NCBI GenBank assembly: GCA_044351265.1
Contig: JBILGC010000004.1
Coordinates: 1-64,000, forward strand
Source of the DNA: JAJTFA01 sp044351265
GTDB lineage: Bacteria; Bacteroidota; Bacteroidia; UKL13-3
Reading direction: 5' to 3'
Length of the DNA: 64,000 nucleotides
Positions 34,397 to 42,321 of this stretch are shown here, piece after piece. Made by a program: the position numbers and the translations under genes. Below the pieces are notes generated by a model, which made no database searches, was not told the DNA's origin, and was given only the letters and a program-made list of their open reading frames with translations. The number at the start of each line of letters is the position of its first letter. The first letter of the stretch is position 1.

Positions 34397-35275
34397 ATGC
34401 TAAATATAATTAAGGAGTCAGAACTGGTGGTTAATGCAGATGGTTCTGTTTATCACTTGCACCTGAAGCCCGATGATTTGGGAGAACTCATACTATTGGT
34501 TGGCGACCCAGATCGTGTGCCACAAGTCTCCGCCCACTTTGATACTATTGATACAAAGAAGCAGAAGCGAGAGTTCATTACACATACAGGAATGGTTGGC
34601 AAAAAACGTATTTCGGTAATTTCAACAGGTATTGGAACCGATAATATTGACATTGTCCTTAATGAGTTGGATATCTTAGTCAATGTTGAATTAGATACCC
34701 GTGAAATTAAGAAGAAGCTCACCTCTTTGCCTATTATCAGAATTGGTACTTCAGGTTCGCTTCAGCCCGATATTAAAGTTGATGATATACTATTATCAAC
34801 TCACGGCTTAGGACTCGATTCACTGATGCAATTTTATATAAACACCCACTCAGTTTCAGAAACTGATACCATACTTAAGGAATTAAAGAGTCAACTAGAT
34901 CTGGGTGAAGTGTGTCAATATCTATATAAATCTCCTGGTAACCTGATTGATTATTTTGAGTCCTCATTCAAAAAAGGCATTACTGCAACCTGCTGCGGGT
35001 TTTATGGCCCACAGGGACGAATAATAAGGGGGCAAGCTAAATATGGAAATCTGATTGAACGCCTGCATAAATTTAAATCCGGCCCGTATCGGATTACAAA
35101 TTTTGAGATGGAAACAGCCGCCATATATGGCATGGCAACTTTACTAGGCCACCGTGCACTTTCCGTTAATGCCATTTTAGCCAACAGGATTGAACACCGA
35201 TTTTCTTCAAACGGATTGGCTACAATAGAAAAAGCTATCAAAATGGTGTTGGATAAAGTAGAGCAAATTACTTGA
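34397..35275 (+). CDS. Nucleoside phosphorylase, uridine phosphorylase-like
   Basis: 292 residues. ILLVGDPDRVPQVSAHFD near residue 33, ISVISTGIGTDNIDIVLNELD, RIGTSGSLQPDIKVDDILL, and NFEMETAAIYGMATLLGH are the NP-I family motifs (uridine and purine nucleoside phosphorylases). It cleaves nucleosides with phosphate in the salvage pathway; the pyrimidine preference is by similarity of overall pattern and is not certain. Its stop overlaps the Nudix stop by eight bp, convergent. Confidence 0.9.
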   Translation: MLNIIKESELVVNADGSVYHLHLKPDDLGELILLVGDPDRVPQVSAHFDTIDTKKQKREFITHTGMVGKKRISVISTGIGTDNIDIVLNELDILVNVELDTREIKKKLTSLPIIRIGTSGSLQPDIKVDDILLSTHGLGLDSLMQFYINTHSVSETDTILKELKSQLDLGEVCQYLYKSPGNLIDYFESSFKKGITATCCGFYGPQGRIIRGQAKYGNLIERLHKFKSGPYRITNFEMETAAIYGMATLLGHRALSVNAILANRIEHRFSSNGLATIEKAIKMVLDKVEQIT

Positions 35276-35720
35276 GAGAATCAGATGGTTTTATAAAATT
35301 GCAAACCTTTTTATCAATGGGAAATGTTAGCATGGATTCATGCAGCTCATGCAACTCAACCCAAAAAAATCGAAGCTTTTCTATTCTGCCACTAATGATT
35401 ATTTCATGTGAATCTTCTCTGATACTTAGATCTCCCTTTGCTTTTACAGCATAGTAAATGGAAATGAGTTGATCATTAGGTTTAAATGCACTTTGCTGAA
35501 AGAAGTCGGTCGTATAAATATGATGTTCTACTTCAATAGCAAGACCTGTTTCCTCCAAGAACTCTCTTTTCAAACCATCATGCAGCCCTTCACCAAACTC
35601 TAAACCACCACCCGGAAATTTTACAAATTCTATAGTATCTGCTTGCTCATGCACTAGCAGAATGCGGTTGTTGTGTTTAAGAATTCCATACACGCGAATG
35701 TTAAATCTATTAATGTGCAC
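35268..35720 (-). CDS. Nudix hydrolase
   Basis: 150 residues. The Nudix box reads GGGLEFGEGLHDGLKREFLEETGL (G-x5-E-x7-REUxEExGU), near residues 38-60, correctly spaced. The remainder is a normal single Nudix fold. It hydrolyses a nucleoside diphosphate-linked compound; the substrate is unknown. It starts 2 bp after the upstream barrel gene ends, so it could be co-transcribed with it. Confidence 0.92.
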   Translation of the reverse strand: MHINRFNIRVYGILKHNNRILLVHEQADTIEFVKFPGGGLEFGEGLHDGLKREFLEETGLAIEVEHHIYTTDFFQQSAFKPNDQLISIYYAVKAKGDLSIREDSHEIIISGRIEKLRFFWVELHELHESMLTFPIDKKVCNFIKPSDSLK

Positions 35721-35722
35721 TG

Positions 35723-36508
35723 TTATTTATCATTTAGAGCATAAGAAGCTCCAAGATTGATGCCTAAAAAGTAGGGCCTTACCATCATTTCTGTTTGGCT
35801 AACGGAAAAGGGATATATGCCCAATAGCGGCTGAATAAAAAGACTTATTTTTTTCTCATACCTATACTCTGCCTTAAAGCCCAATATCATATTCATTGTA
35901 AAAGCTGATCCTTCATAACCGGTAGAATCAATATCAAAGGTTTGGCTATTATCTATATAAAAATTTTTAAGGTTTGCGGTCATTTTGTGATTTATAAGCA
36001 AGTTTAATCCAACACCTCCTGTTGCATGAAAAAGCCATTTATAATCGGATGTTTTATTGATGAAGTAATTGAAAATGACAGGTATTTGCAGATACTGATA
36101 GCGGTAATCGTAGGCAATACTTTTTGTGTTGTCCGTTAAATCTTCAATAAGCCCTCTGCCAATACCCGGATGAATTTTATCTTTGAATTTAGGATTATCC
36201 TGAATACGTTGAAACCCAACATCCACAAATCCAAGACCGGCCTGCATGCTCCATTTGGAGCCAAGCATATAGTTAAACCAAGCATGAAATCCATATGATA
36301 TTCTGTAGGTTTCATCTCTCCCAAATGAATCGGATACCTGGGTATAGGTTCTGTTATTAAAACCCGGAGCAATACTCGAGGAATTAGAGCCGTTAAAAGA
36401 TCCACACATCATTGGCGCTACACTTAAACCTGCACTCATCTTTATTCGAGATTGTGCTTGTGAAAATAAGTTTAGAAAAACAATAGTAATGAGTAGATAA
36501 AATTTCAT
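35723..36508 (-). CDS. PorT-like outer-membrane beta-barrel protein
   Basis: 261 residues. Signal peptide MKFYLLITIVFLNLFSQAQS. The rest alternates amphipathic strands, with AYDYRYQYLQIPVIFNYFINK, the same element as in the 17638 barrel, and a C-terminal ending of the outer-membrane type (GASYALNDK). It is an outer-membrane barrel of the PF13568-like family. It is followed by the Nudix gene with a two-base gap and preceded by the PorV-like gene 46 bp away, so these may form one unit. Exact role unknown. Confidence 0.8.
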   Translation of the reverse strand: MKFYLLITIVFLNLFSQAQSRIKMSAGLSVAPMMCGSFNGSNSSSIAPGFNNRTYTQVSDSFGRDETYRISYGFHAWFNYMLGSKWSMQAGLGFVDVGFQRIQDNPKFKDKIHPGIGRGLIEDLTDNTKSIAYDYRYQYLQIPVIFNYFINKTSDYKWLFHATGGVGLNLLINHKMTANLKNFYIDNSQTFDIDSTGYEGSAFTMNMILGFKAEYRYEKKISLFIQPLLGIYPFSVSQTEMMVRPYFLGINLGASYALNDK

Positions 36509-36554
36509 ACGCAGTAAATTACGGATACAATTAAATCAATAAATGTAAAATCTG

Positions 36555-37625
36555 CTAACTCTTTTTATTGATATTGAGTCGAAGAGAAATGATATTGCTG
36601 TAGGGTAGTGAACTTACACCGCCAACATTGGAAAGGGCATAATCAATAGCTAGGTTGTTAATTTGTAATCCAACACCAAGTGTTGGGGTATAATTTAATT
36701 TACTGGTACCGTCAAAGTTTTTCTCCTTTTGAATATTCATTATACCGCTTCTCAGGAAAATAATGTTTTTATATCCAAGTTCCATTCCCAAGCGTGGGTC
36801 AATATTGATGATGCGGTTGGAAACCAGCACATTTCTCTGACCATCAAAAGTAATATCAGCATTAATCTCCGGCTCTATTATGAATTTATTAAAGACATTG
36901 AATCTTTTGGAAACACCAATAATGGTGCGTGGTAATGTTATTTCGAGGGTGTTTCCGGGAAGTTTGTTGTTGGTTTGAAGCAATACCTGTTTTTGGCTTT
37001 GGGAAAAACTGTATTCCCAAACATTAAAGGTGGAGGTAACATCACGTAAGCAAATACCCATTTTCCATTTTCTGTAATTATACTGAGCACCTACATCAAA
37101 ACCAAAACCCCAGGCTCCTGCAAATTCGCCAACAATGCGTCTGATGATTTTTACATTGGCACCTACACTTAATCCTTCAATGCCTAAATTTCTTGCATAT
37201 GAACCCATGAATGCATAATCTACAGCAGAAAAACTTTGGATGCGTGAATAATCAATCTGTCCATTTTGAAAAAGGTCTAATGTATTGGGTATATCATCTA
37301 CCCCAACTCTGATAACAGTTAAAGCAGCAACACTTTTATCATTTAAACTGTATGCAAATGTTCCATAATCATGTTTAACAATACCGGCAAATTGTTCATT
37401 ATGCATTACTGCTAGCTGCGCCTGATCTTTAATGCGTAATAATCCTGCCGGATTCCAGTATGCTGCAGTGGCATCATTTACTCCTGCAACCACAGCACTT
37501 CCCATACCAGCAGCCCTGGCCCCAACACCCAACGATAAAAACTCATTGCTGTATTTGAGTGCTTGGCTATTTGCTGCAAAAGGAAATAGACCTATAACCA
37601 ACAAAAGGATAATCAATATTCTCAT
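36555..37625 (-). CDS. PorV/PorQ-family outer-membrane protein
   Basis: 356 residues. Signal MRILIILLLVIGLFPFAANSQ. The N-terminal FLSLGVGARAAGMGSAVVAGVNDATAAYWNPAGLL is the hallmark of the PorV/PorQ (UPF0164, FadL-like) group, which in type IX secretion acts as shuttle or attachment-complex component. About fourteen strands follow, closing with SNIISLRLNINKKS. Whether it is PorV, PorQ or a diverged relative is not decidable from sequence alone. Its ATG overlaps the stop of the upstream AcpH-like gene by four bases (ATGA), so the two are translationally coupled. Confidence 0.85.
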   Translation of the reverse strand: MRILIILLLVIGLFPFAANSQALKYSNEFLSLGVGARAAGMGSAVVAGVNDATAAYWNPAGLLRIKDQAQLAVMHNEQFAGIVKHDYGTFAYSLNDKSVAALTVIRVGVDDIPNTLDLFQNGQIDYSRIQSFSAVDYAFMGSYARNLGIEGLSVGANVKIIRRIVGEFAGAWGFGFDVGAQYNYRKWKMGICLRDVTSTFNVWEYSFSQSQKQVLLQTNNKLPGNTLEITLPRTIIGVSKRFNVFNKFIIEPEINADITFDGQRNVLVSNRIINIDPRLGMELGYKNIIFLRSGIMNIQKEKNFDGTSKLNYTPTLGVGLQINNLAIDYALSNVGGVSSLPYSNIISLRLNINKKS

Positions 37626-38290
37626 TCCGTAAAAATCTGTCTGAGTTTATAAACCTGTTTTTCTGCGTCTGCAAAATAGTCATTTTCCAGTTGCAACAAA
37701 GTGGCAAGGAGTTTGTTTCCGTCAGTTTCATCCATTGCCTCCAGGCCGGCTCTCATCATAATCCTGTTTAACGAGTAAATGAATTTATTATTATTTGGGT
37801 AGTAATAAATGTACTGAACAGCTGTGAAATGGCTGTAAAATTGAAAAAAATCTTCTATATCGGGCATTCCGAAGTGAAGCAGATATTCCTTCAATACCTG
37901 TTCCTCTACCAGCAATAAAGATTGGTAAAAGGCATCAACTTTCTCAGGATAATAGTTAACCAGCATCCTGTCAAGCATCAGTTCAAATGCAATATGCGCT
38001 ATAAACCATTTTCGCTGCACTCTTTCGCTAAGCCCTGCCTGATTTACTGCTTGGGTAAAAACTGATACATGAGAATTAAAGAAGTTGGAAGCATGAAATT
38101 TTTTATCAGCGAGGTAATGTTTTACTGTACCTTGATGCAGTTGACTAATTGCATCCGGTATTGGATGAGGTAGAGGAGGCTGGTGAAAATTTTTAATCCA
38201 TTTTTTACAAATGTCAGGTAAAATTAATCCCGTATTATGGCAGTGGTTATCCGGAATATGGTCAATAAAGTAATGAGATAAGTAGTTCAA
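37622..38290 (-). CDS. AcpH-like (ACP phosphodiesterase-related) protein
   Basis: 222 residues. Start at TTG 38290 is the only in-frame start that gives the family's MNYLSHYFID N-terminus; there is no ATG. The family pattern is the early His (NYLSHYF), GLILPDICKKW, and a helical C-terminus with HIAFELMLDRMLVNYYPE. AcpH removes phosphopantetheine from acyl carrier protein, but relatives are often of unsure activity. Its coupling to the PorV/PorQ-like gene is unusual: a cytosolic enzyme paired with an outer-membrane barrel. Confidence 0.78.
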   Translation of the reverse strand: MNYLSHYFIDHIPDNHCHNTGLILPDICKKWIKNFHQPPLPHPIPDAISQLHQGTVKHYLADKKFHASNFFNSHVSVFTQAVNQAGLSERVQRKWFIAHIAFELMLDRMLVNYYPEKVDAFYQSLLLVEEQVLKEYLLHFGMPDIEDFFQFYSHFTAVQYIYYYPNNNKFIYSLNRIMMRAGLEAMDETDGNKLLATLLQLENDYFADAEKQVYKLRQIFTE

Positions 38291-38315
38291 AATGTAAAAT
38301 CCTGATTGGTGATTT

Positions 38316-38468
38316 CTACTTATTTTTATTTTTGATCAATCCGTTTTTATCATAGGTAGCTTTATATTGTTTCTGCGGATCACTGAAGTTTGTACACTTC
38401 TGAGATTTGCAACCGCAAAATATAATAATGGAAGTCAAAATAAGTACTTGGTTGATTCTTATTTTCAT
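38316..38468 (-). CDS. Small lipoprotein, 50 residues (too short for most gene calls)
   Basis: Minus-strand reading from ATG 38468 to TAG 38316. The first 20 residues (MKIRINQVLILTSIIIFCGC) are a lipoprotein signal with Cys20 as the predicted acylated residue, though the lipobox FCGC has Cys rather than Leu/Ala at -2. The mature peptide has about 30 residues, KSQKCTNFSDPQKQYKATYD, and ends Lys/Asn-rich. No family known to me. It lies between the H1-like terminator and the AcpH-like gene, with no other ORF in the gap. Confidence 0.6.
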   Translation of the reverse strand: MKIRINQVLILTSIIIFCGCKSQKCTNFSDPQKQYKATYDKNGLIKNKNK

Positions 38469-38510
38469 ATCCCAAATTAAAAGTATTAGTCAATATTTTA
38501 CAAACAGGTA

Positions 38511-38543
38511 ATAAAAAAAGTCCTACCGCATGGGTAGGACTTT
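38511..38543 (-). terminator. Terminator after the H1-like gene
   Basis: AAAGTCCTACC (38517-38527) pairs perfectly with GGTAGGACTTT (38533-38543), 5-nt loop, and a T run of seven follows on the minus strand. Confidence 0.9.
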
Positions 38544-38564
38544 AATTCAGTTTCCGAAATCGGA

Positions 38565-38756
38565 TTACTTTTTCTTAGCAGCTTTCTTAGCGGCTTTCTT
38601 AGCAGCTTTCTTAGGAGCAGCTTTCTTAGCAGCTTTCTTAGCAGCTTTCTTAGGAGCAGCTTTCTTAGCAGCTTTCTTAGCAGCTTTCTTAGGAGCAGCT
38701 TTCTTAGCAGCTGACTTAGTAGGAGCTGCTTTTTTGGTTGATTTTTTAGTTGCCAT
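38565..38756 (-). CDS. Lysine/alanine-rich histone H1-like protein
   Basis: 63 residues. After MATKKSTKKAAPTKSAAKK it is three near-identical copies of a 13-residue unit AAPKKAAKKAAKK, then AAKKK. Nearly every residue is Ala, Lys or Pro, as in bacterial H1-like proteins (Hc1/HctB types) that bind and condense DNA. A hydrophobic frame on the other strand is a shadow. It has a perfect Bacteroidota promoter (38786-38816) and a strong terminator, so it is a single highly expressed-looking gene. Repeat number likely varies between strains. Confidence 0.9.
   Translation of the reverse strand: MATKKSTKKAAPTKSAAKKAAPKKAAKKAAKKAAPKKAAKKAAKKAAPKKAAKKAAKKAAKKK
38581..38697. repeat. Three 39-bp tandem repeats inside the H1-like gene
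   Basis: Units at 38581-38619, 38620-38658 and 38659-38697. The second and third are identical; the first differs by one base (a codon-silent or conservative change). The units are themselves made of 12-bp subrepeats of the type agcagctttctt. In-frame repeats allow length change without frameshift. Confidence 0.93.
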
Positions 38757-38785
38757 GTTTTATAACATTTGATTGATTACGAAAA

Positions 38786-38816
38786 CAAAGTTATACATGT
38801 GAATAAAAATATCAAA
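38786..38816 (-). promoter_or_regulatory. Perfect Bacteroidota promoter of the H1-like gene
   Basis: On the minus strand TTTG (38813-38816), spacer of 19 bp, then TAACTTTG (38786-38793). Start codon 29 bp downstream. Confidence 0.88.
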
Positions 38817-39244
38817 TACTTCCTCACTATCAAGGCGAAAAAGTATGCATAAAAATATGTTGATAACTGTGATAAATCAATGAAAACTATTGATTTTACT
38901 GATATCTTCATCAGTCATCTATCAACAAAAAAAAATAAAAAAAAATTTACTGTTATTCAGTTTGTTACGATAAAAACGATGATTCATCAAAAAAAATATA
39001 TAAAAACAAATAATATATATCTCTGAAGATGCTTGATTCTACAGGTATTTCTGCTTGTTATGAGTTTTTTTTGGGTTATTACGTTTGTTGTCATACTTCT
39101 TTTTCATTAAAAATCACTTCAACTTTTTTGAGCATGAAATACTGCTTTCCAAAGTATATTTTTTTATACAGCATAATTTGCCTGTACAAATTTGTTGTTC
39201 TGATTTTTTACCAATTCCTTTGAATACTATTAGTAAAAATTCGA
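38817..39244. other. Long AT-rich intergenic region before cinA
   Basis: About 430 bp with several A- and T-runs (e.g. near 38930-38950 and 38987-39015). A 64-codon frame at 39029-39223 is Phe/Tyr/Cys-rich and looks spurious. No RNA or repeat is recognised. A TTCCTTTG near 39213 is one base off the -7 consensus for cinA. Confidence 0.6.
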
Positions 39245-40504
39245 ATGAGTATTCAACAAGTTAATGCTGCTATCATTACGATTGGTGATGAAATTTTAAT
39301 CGGACAAATTACCGATACCAACTCTGCTTGGTTAGGCCAGGAGCTTGGTAATGCAGGCATTCGCGTTAATTATCGCATTTCTGTTGGCGATAGAAAAGAA
39401 CATATTATTCATGCTTTAAATGAAGCATCAAAGTTTGCTGATATAATCATTACAACCGGTGGCTTGGGTCCAACTAAGGATGATATCACCAAACATACTT
39501 TCTGCGAATACTTTAATACCATACTTGTAGAAAATGAAGAAGTCAAGAATTGGGTAACTAAAATATTTCGCTTGCGAAAGTTGCCCATCATTCAAAGTAA
39601 TCTTGATCAGGCATTGGTCCCTCAAAATTGTAAAGTACTTTTTAACAGAAGTGGAACTGCTCCGGGTATGTGGTTTGCTCAACAAGGAAAAGTTTATATC
39701 AGCATGCCGGGGGTGCCTTTTGAAATGAAAACTATTTTTACCGAAGAGGCATTGCCTTTTCTTAAACAAAGTTTTACGCTTCCTTTCATTTTGCATCGTA
39801 CTATACTAACAGCTTGCATAGGTGAATCTTTTCTTGCGAAGAAAATTGCAACTTGGGAAAGTAATTTGCCTCCTCATATTCAATTAGCCTATCTACCATC
39901 TGTGGGTCAGGTTAGATTAAGGCTTAGCGGTTATAGCAGTGAGGAAACTAAACTTACCGCTGAAATGAATGAGCAGATTAATATGCTTTATCTACTGGCA
40001 GGTGAGCATATTTACGGAGAAGAAAATGATACGTTACAGCAAGCGGTAGGTAAATTACTACTTCAACATAAACAAACCCTATGCACTGCTGAAAGTTGTA
40101 CAGGTGGTTATCTGGCACATTTAATCACATCCGTTCCTGGAAGCTCGGCTTACTATAATGGCAGTATCATCAGCTATGCCAATGAGATTAAAGTAAATGA
40201 ACTCGGTGTTGACCCGCAGATTTTAGCCTCTGATGGATCAGTGAGTGAAGCATGTGTGAGACAAATGGCAGAAGCGGCAAGAAAAAAACTGAACACAGAG
40301 TATGCTATCGCTACAAGTGGAATCGCAGGTCCATCGGGAGGCTCAGATGAAAAACCTGTTGGCACTGTATGGATTGCAGTAAGCAGCGCACAGCAAACCA
40401 TTGCACAGCAATTTAATATGGGCGATAGCAGAGAAAGAACCATTCTTCGCACAGCCCTGCAAGGATTATTTATGTTACGCAGTATGATTTTGTCTTGCAA
40501 ATAG
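39245..40504 (+). CDS. cinA: CinA family protein (NMN deamidase / competence-damage inducible)
   Basis: 419 residues, two domains as normal. The N-terminal MoCF-like domain has IITIGDEILIGQITDTNSAWL and TTGGLGPTKDDITK. The C-terminal amidase domain has TAESCTGGYLAHLITSVPGSSAYYNGSIISYAN and TSGIAGPSGGSDEKPVGTVWIA. In other bacteria the C-terminal part deamidates nicotinamide mononucleotide, recycling a product of NAD-dependent DNA ligase. Transcribed alone, 86 bp before the E2 gene. Confidence 0.95.
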   Translation: MSIQQVNAAIITIGDEILIGQITDTNSAWLGQELGNAGIRVNYRISVGDRKEHIIHALNEASKFADIIITTGGLGPTKDDITKHTFCEYFNTILVENEEVKNWVTKIFRLRKLPIIQSNLDQALVPQNCKVLFNRSGTAPGMWFAQQGKVYISMPGVPFEMKTIFTEEALPFLKQSFTLPFILHRTILTACIGESFLAKKIATWESNLPPHIQLAYLPSVGQVRLRLSGYSSEETKLTAEMNEQINMLYLLAGEHIYGEENDTLQQAVGKLLLQHKQTLCTAESCTGGYLAHLITSVPGSSAYYNGSIISYANEIKVNELGVDPQILASDGSVSEACVRQMAEAARKKLNTEYAIATSGIAGPSGGSDEKPVGTVWIAVSSAQQTIAQQFNMGDSRERTILRTALQGLFMLRSMILSCK

Positions 40505-40532
40505 CCAAAACCTGATTTTCTCCTTTATATTA

Positions 40533-40564
40533 ATTGGCATAAGTCCCCCAAAAAATTAAATTTG
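40533..40564 (+). promoter_or_regulatory. Promoter for the E2 gene
   Basis: ATTG (40533-40536) and TAAATTTG (40557-40564) with a 20-bp spacer. The start codon used here is 54 bp downstream. Confidence 0.65.
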
Positions 40565-40617
40565 CCTCCACTTTCCTAAAAGTTTATTTAATGGAAAGTG
40601 CGCTTAACAAATTAAAT

Positions 40618-41928
40618 ATGGCAGAATTTCAACTGGTAATGCCCAAAATGGGCGAAAGCATAGCAGAAGCAACCATTATTCGCTGGGTAAAAAATGAAGG
40701 CGATGCAATTTCGGCAGATGAAACCATTTTAGAAATTGCAACCGATAAGGTTGACAGTGAAGTGCCCAGCCCCAAAGCTGGTATGCTTAAAAAACGTTTG
40801 TTCAAGGAAAATGATGTGGTGGCGGTTGGTGCTGTTATAGCCATTATAGAAACAGAATCATCTTCGGCAGTTGCTCCTGCAGCTCCGGTTGCACCTCCAA
40901 AAACTGAAACACCCGTTGCTCAAATTGAAAAAACAGTTGCTGCTGCACAACAAATAATTATTCCTGCCTCTGCAGGTGGTTCACGCTTTTATTCACCGCT
41001 GGTTTTAAATATTGCTAAAGAAGAAAATATTGGTATGGCAGAGCTTGAAACCATTACCGGAACAGGCAGCGAAGGCCGTGTTACCAAACGTGATGTGCTT
41101 GCTTATTTGCAAAATAGAGGTGCTGCTACGCCATTTGCAAATACGCCTGCACCGGATTACAAACCTGCTGTTAGTGCTTCCGTAAATGTGCCTCAACCTC
41201 CTAAGGTTTCTGTATCCGGTGGAGATGAAATTATTGAAATGGATCGTATGCGTAAACTCATATCCGATCATATGGTAATGAGTAAACATACTTCACCGCA
41301 TGTTACTTCTTTCGTAGAGGCAGATGTAACAAATATGGTTTTGTGGAGAGATAAAGCCAAGAAGGTTTACGAAAAACGTGAGGGTGAAAAAATTACCTTT
41401 ACTCCAATGTTTATTGAATGTGTTGTTAGAGCCATTAAAGACTTTCCAATTATTAATGTTTCGGTTGACGGCTACAATATCATTAAAAGAAAAGCAATCA
41501 ATATCGGAATGGCAGCTGCTCTCCCTTCAGGCAATTTAATTGTGCCTGTTATTAAGAATGCCGATATGATGAATCTGGTAGGTTTAACCAAAACCGTAAA
41601 TGATTTGGCCAACCGTGCACGCAATAATAAATTAGCACCTGAAGAAATTTCCGGTGGAACATTTACCCTTACCAATGTGGGTGGCTTTGGCAATGTAATG
41701 GGTACACCAATTATTAATCAACCTCAGGTTGCTATTATGGCTACCGGTTCTATTAAGAAAAAACCTGCCGTTATCGAAACTGAAATGGGTGATGTAATTG
41801 CCATACGCCACATGATGTTCTTATCACTCAGCTATGATCACCGCGTGGTTGATGGCTCATTGGGTGGCTCTTTCCTCAGACGTGTGGGCGATTATATGGA
41901 GCAGTGGGATGTAAACAGGGAAGTGTAA
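40618..41928 (+). CDS. 2-oxo acid dehydrogenase E2 (dihydrolipoamide acyltransferase)
   Basis: 436 residues from ATG 40618 (MAEFQLVMPKMGESIAEATI, the family's start; the ATG at 40591 adds nine residues). One lipoyl domain with the lipoate lysine in EIATDKVDSEVPSP, an Ala/Pro/Thr linker, a peripheral subunit-binding domain (FYSPLVLNIAKEENI...GSEGRVTKRDVLAYL), and a catalytic domain ending YDHRVVDGSLGGSFL with catalytic His and Asp. A single lipoyl domain and the MGESIAEATI start favour a branched-chain or pyruvate-type E2. No E1 or E3 gene lies next to it. Confidence 0.94.
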   Translation: MAEFQLVMPKMGESIAEATIIRWVKNEGDAISADETILEIATDKVDSEVPSPKAGMLKKRLFKENDVVAVGAVIAIIETESSSAVAPAAPVAPPKTETPVAQIEKTVAAAQQIIIPASAGGSRFYSPLVLNIAKEENIGMAELETITGTGSEGRVTKRDVLAYLQNRGAATPFANTPAPDYKPAVSASVNVPQPPKVSVSGGDEIIEMDRMRKLISDHMVMSKHTSPHVTSFVEADVTNMVLWRDKAKKVYEKREGEKITFTPMFIECVVRAIKDFPIINVSVDGYNIIKRKAINIGMAAALPSGNLIVPVIKNADMMNLVGLTKTVNDLANRARNNKLAPEEISGGTFTLTNVGGFGNVMGTPIINQPQVAIMATGSIKKKPAVIETEMGDVIAIRHMMFLSLSYDHRVVDGSLGGSFLRRVGDYMEQWDVNREV

Positions 41929-41981
41929 GTACTTTATATCTTACTTCTTTTCGGTATTTTGCATACATAATTTGCTTGTGC

Positions 41982-42290
41982 ATGTATTCATATCATTCAC
42001 TTATTAAATTTTTTAGTGCCATCGGTTTCAGAAAATCTCTGACGGTTTTTGTCCTAGCCCTACTTGTTTCTCTATCTGTTGCTACTTTAAGTTCATGCTC
42101 AGGAAACAGCAGTGATGAAGGCAGGGGATCAGTATATGTAAAACCTTCAGTTGATTACCGTGGAAGATACAGAAGAGGACATGTACGCATGCCGGTTAGT
42201 ACAAGAAAAGATGCCTTAAAAAGAAGAAACAACTCTCGCTATTATTATCATACAAGAGGTAAGTATCGCAGAAAAAGCAAAAAGGATTAA
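41982..42290 (+). CDS. Small Arg/Tyr-rich lipoprotein
   Basis: 102 residues from ATG 41982. The upstream open frame starts inside the E2 gene. Lipoprotein signal SLTVFVLALLVSLSVATLSSC with Cys39. The mature protein is basic, with YRGRYRRGHVRMPV, RKDALKRRNNSRYYYHTRGKYRRKSKKD; it holds many Arg, Lys and Tyr. I know no family. A strongly cationic outer-membrane or periplasmic lipoprotein could bind anionic polymers, but this is only from composition. Confidence 0.65.
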   Translation: MYSYHSLIKFFSAIGFRKSLTVFVLALLVSLSVATLSSCSGNSSDEGRGSVYVKPSVDYRGRYRRGHVRMPVSTRKDALKRRNNSRYYYHTRGKYRRKSKKD

Positions 42291-42321
42291 TAGGTTTATT
42301 TATTGTATTACGTACTTCCGC

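Noticed and set aside
38581..38697. CRISPR-like array
   Set aside because: The 39-bp units are contiguous with no spacers and encode the H1-like protein in frame.
38530..38772. 80-codon Phe/Ala/Leu-rich plus-strand frame
   Set aside because: It is the complement of the Lys/Ala repeats of the H1-like gene and runs through its terminator; an artefact of the repeats.
39029..39223. 64-codon Phe/Tyr/Cys-rich frame before cinA
   Set aside because: Looks like AT-rich noise; no homology or promoter evidence.
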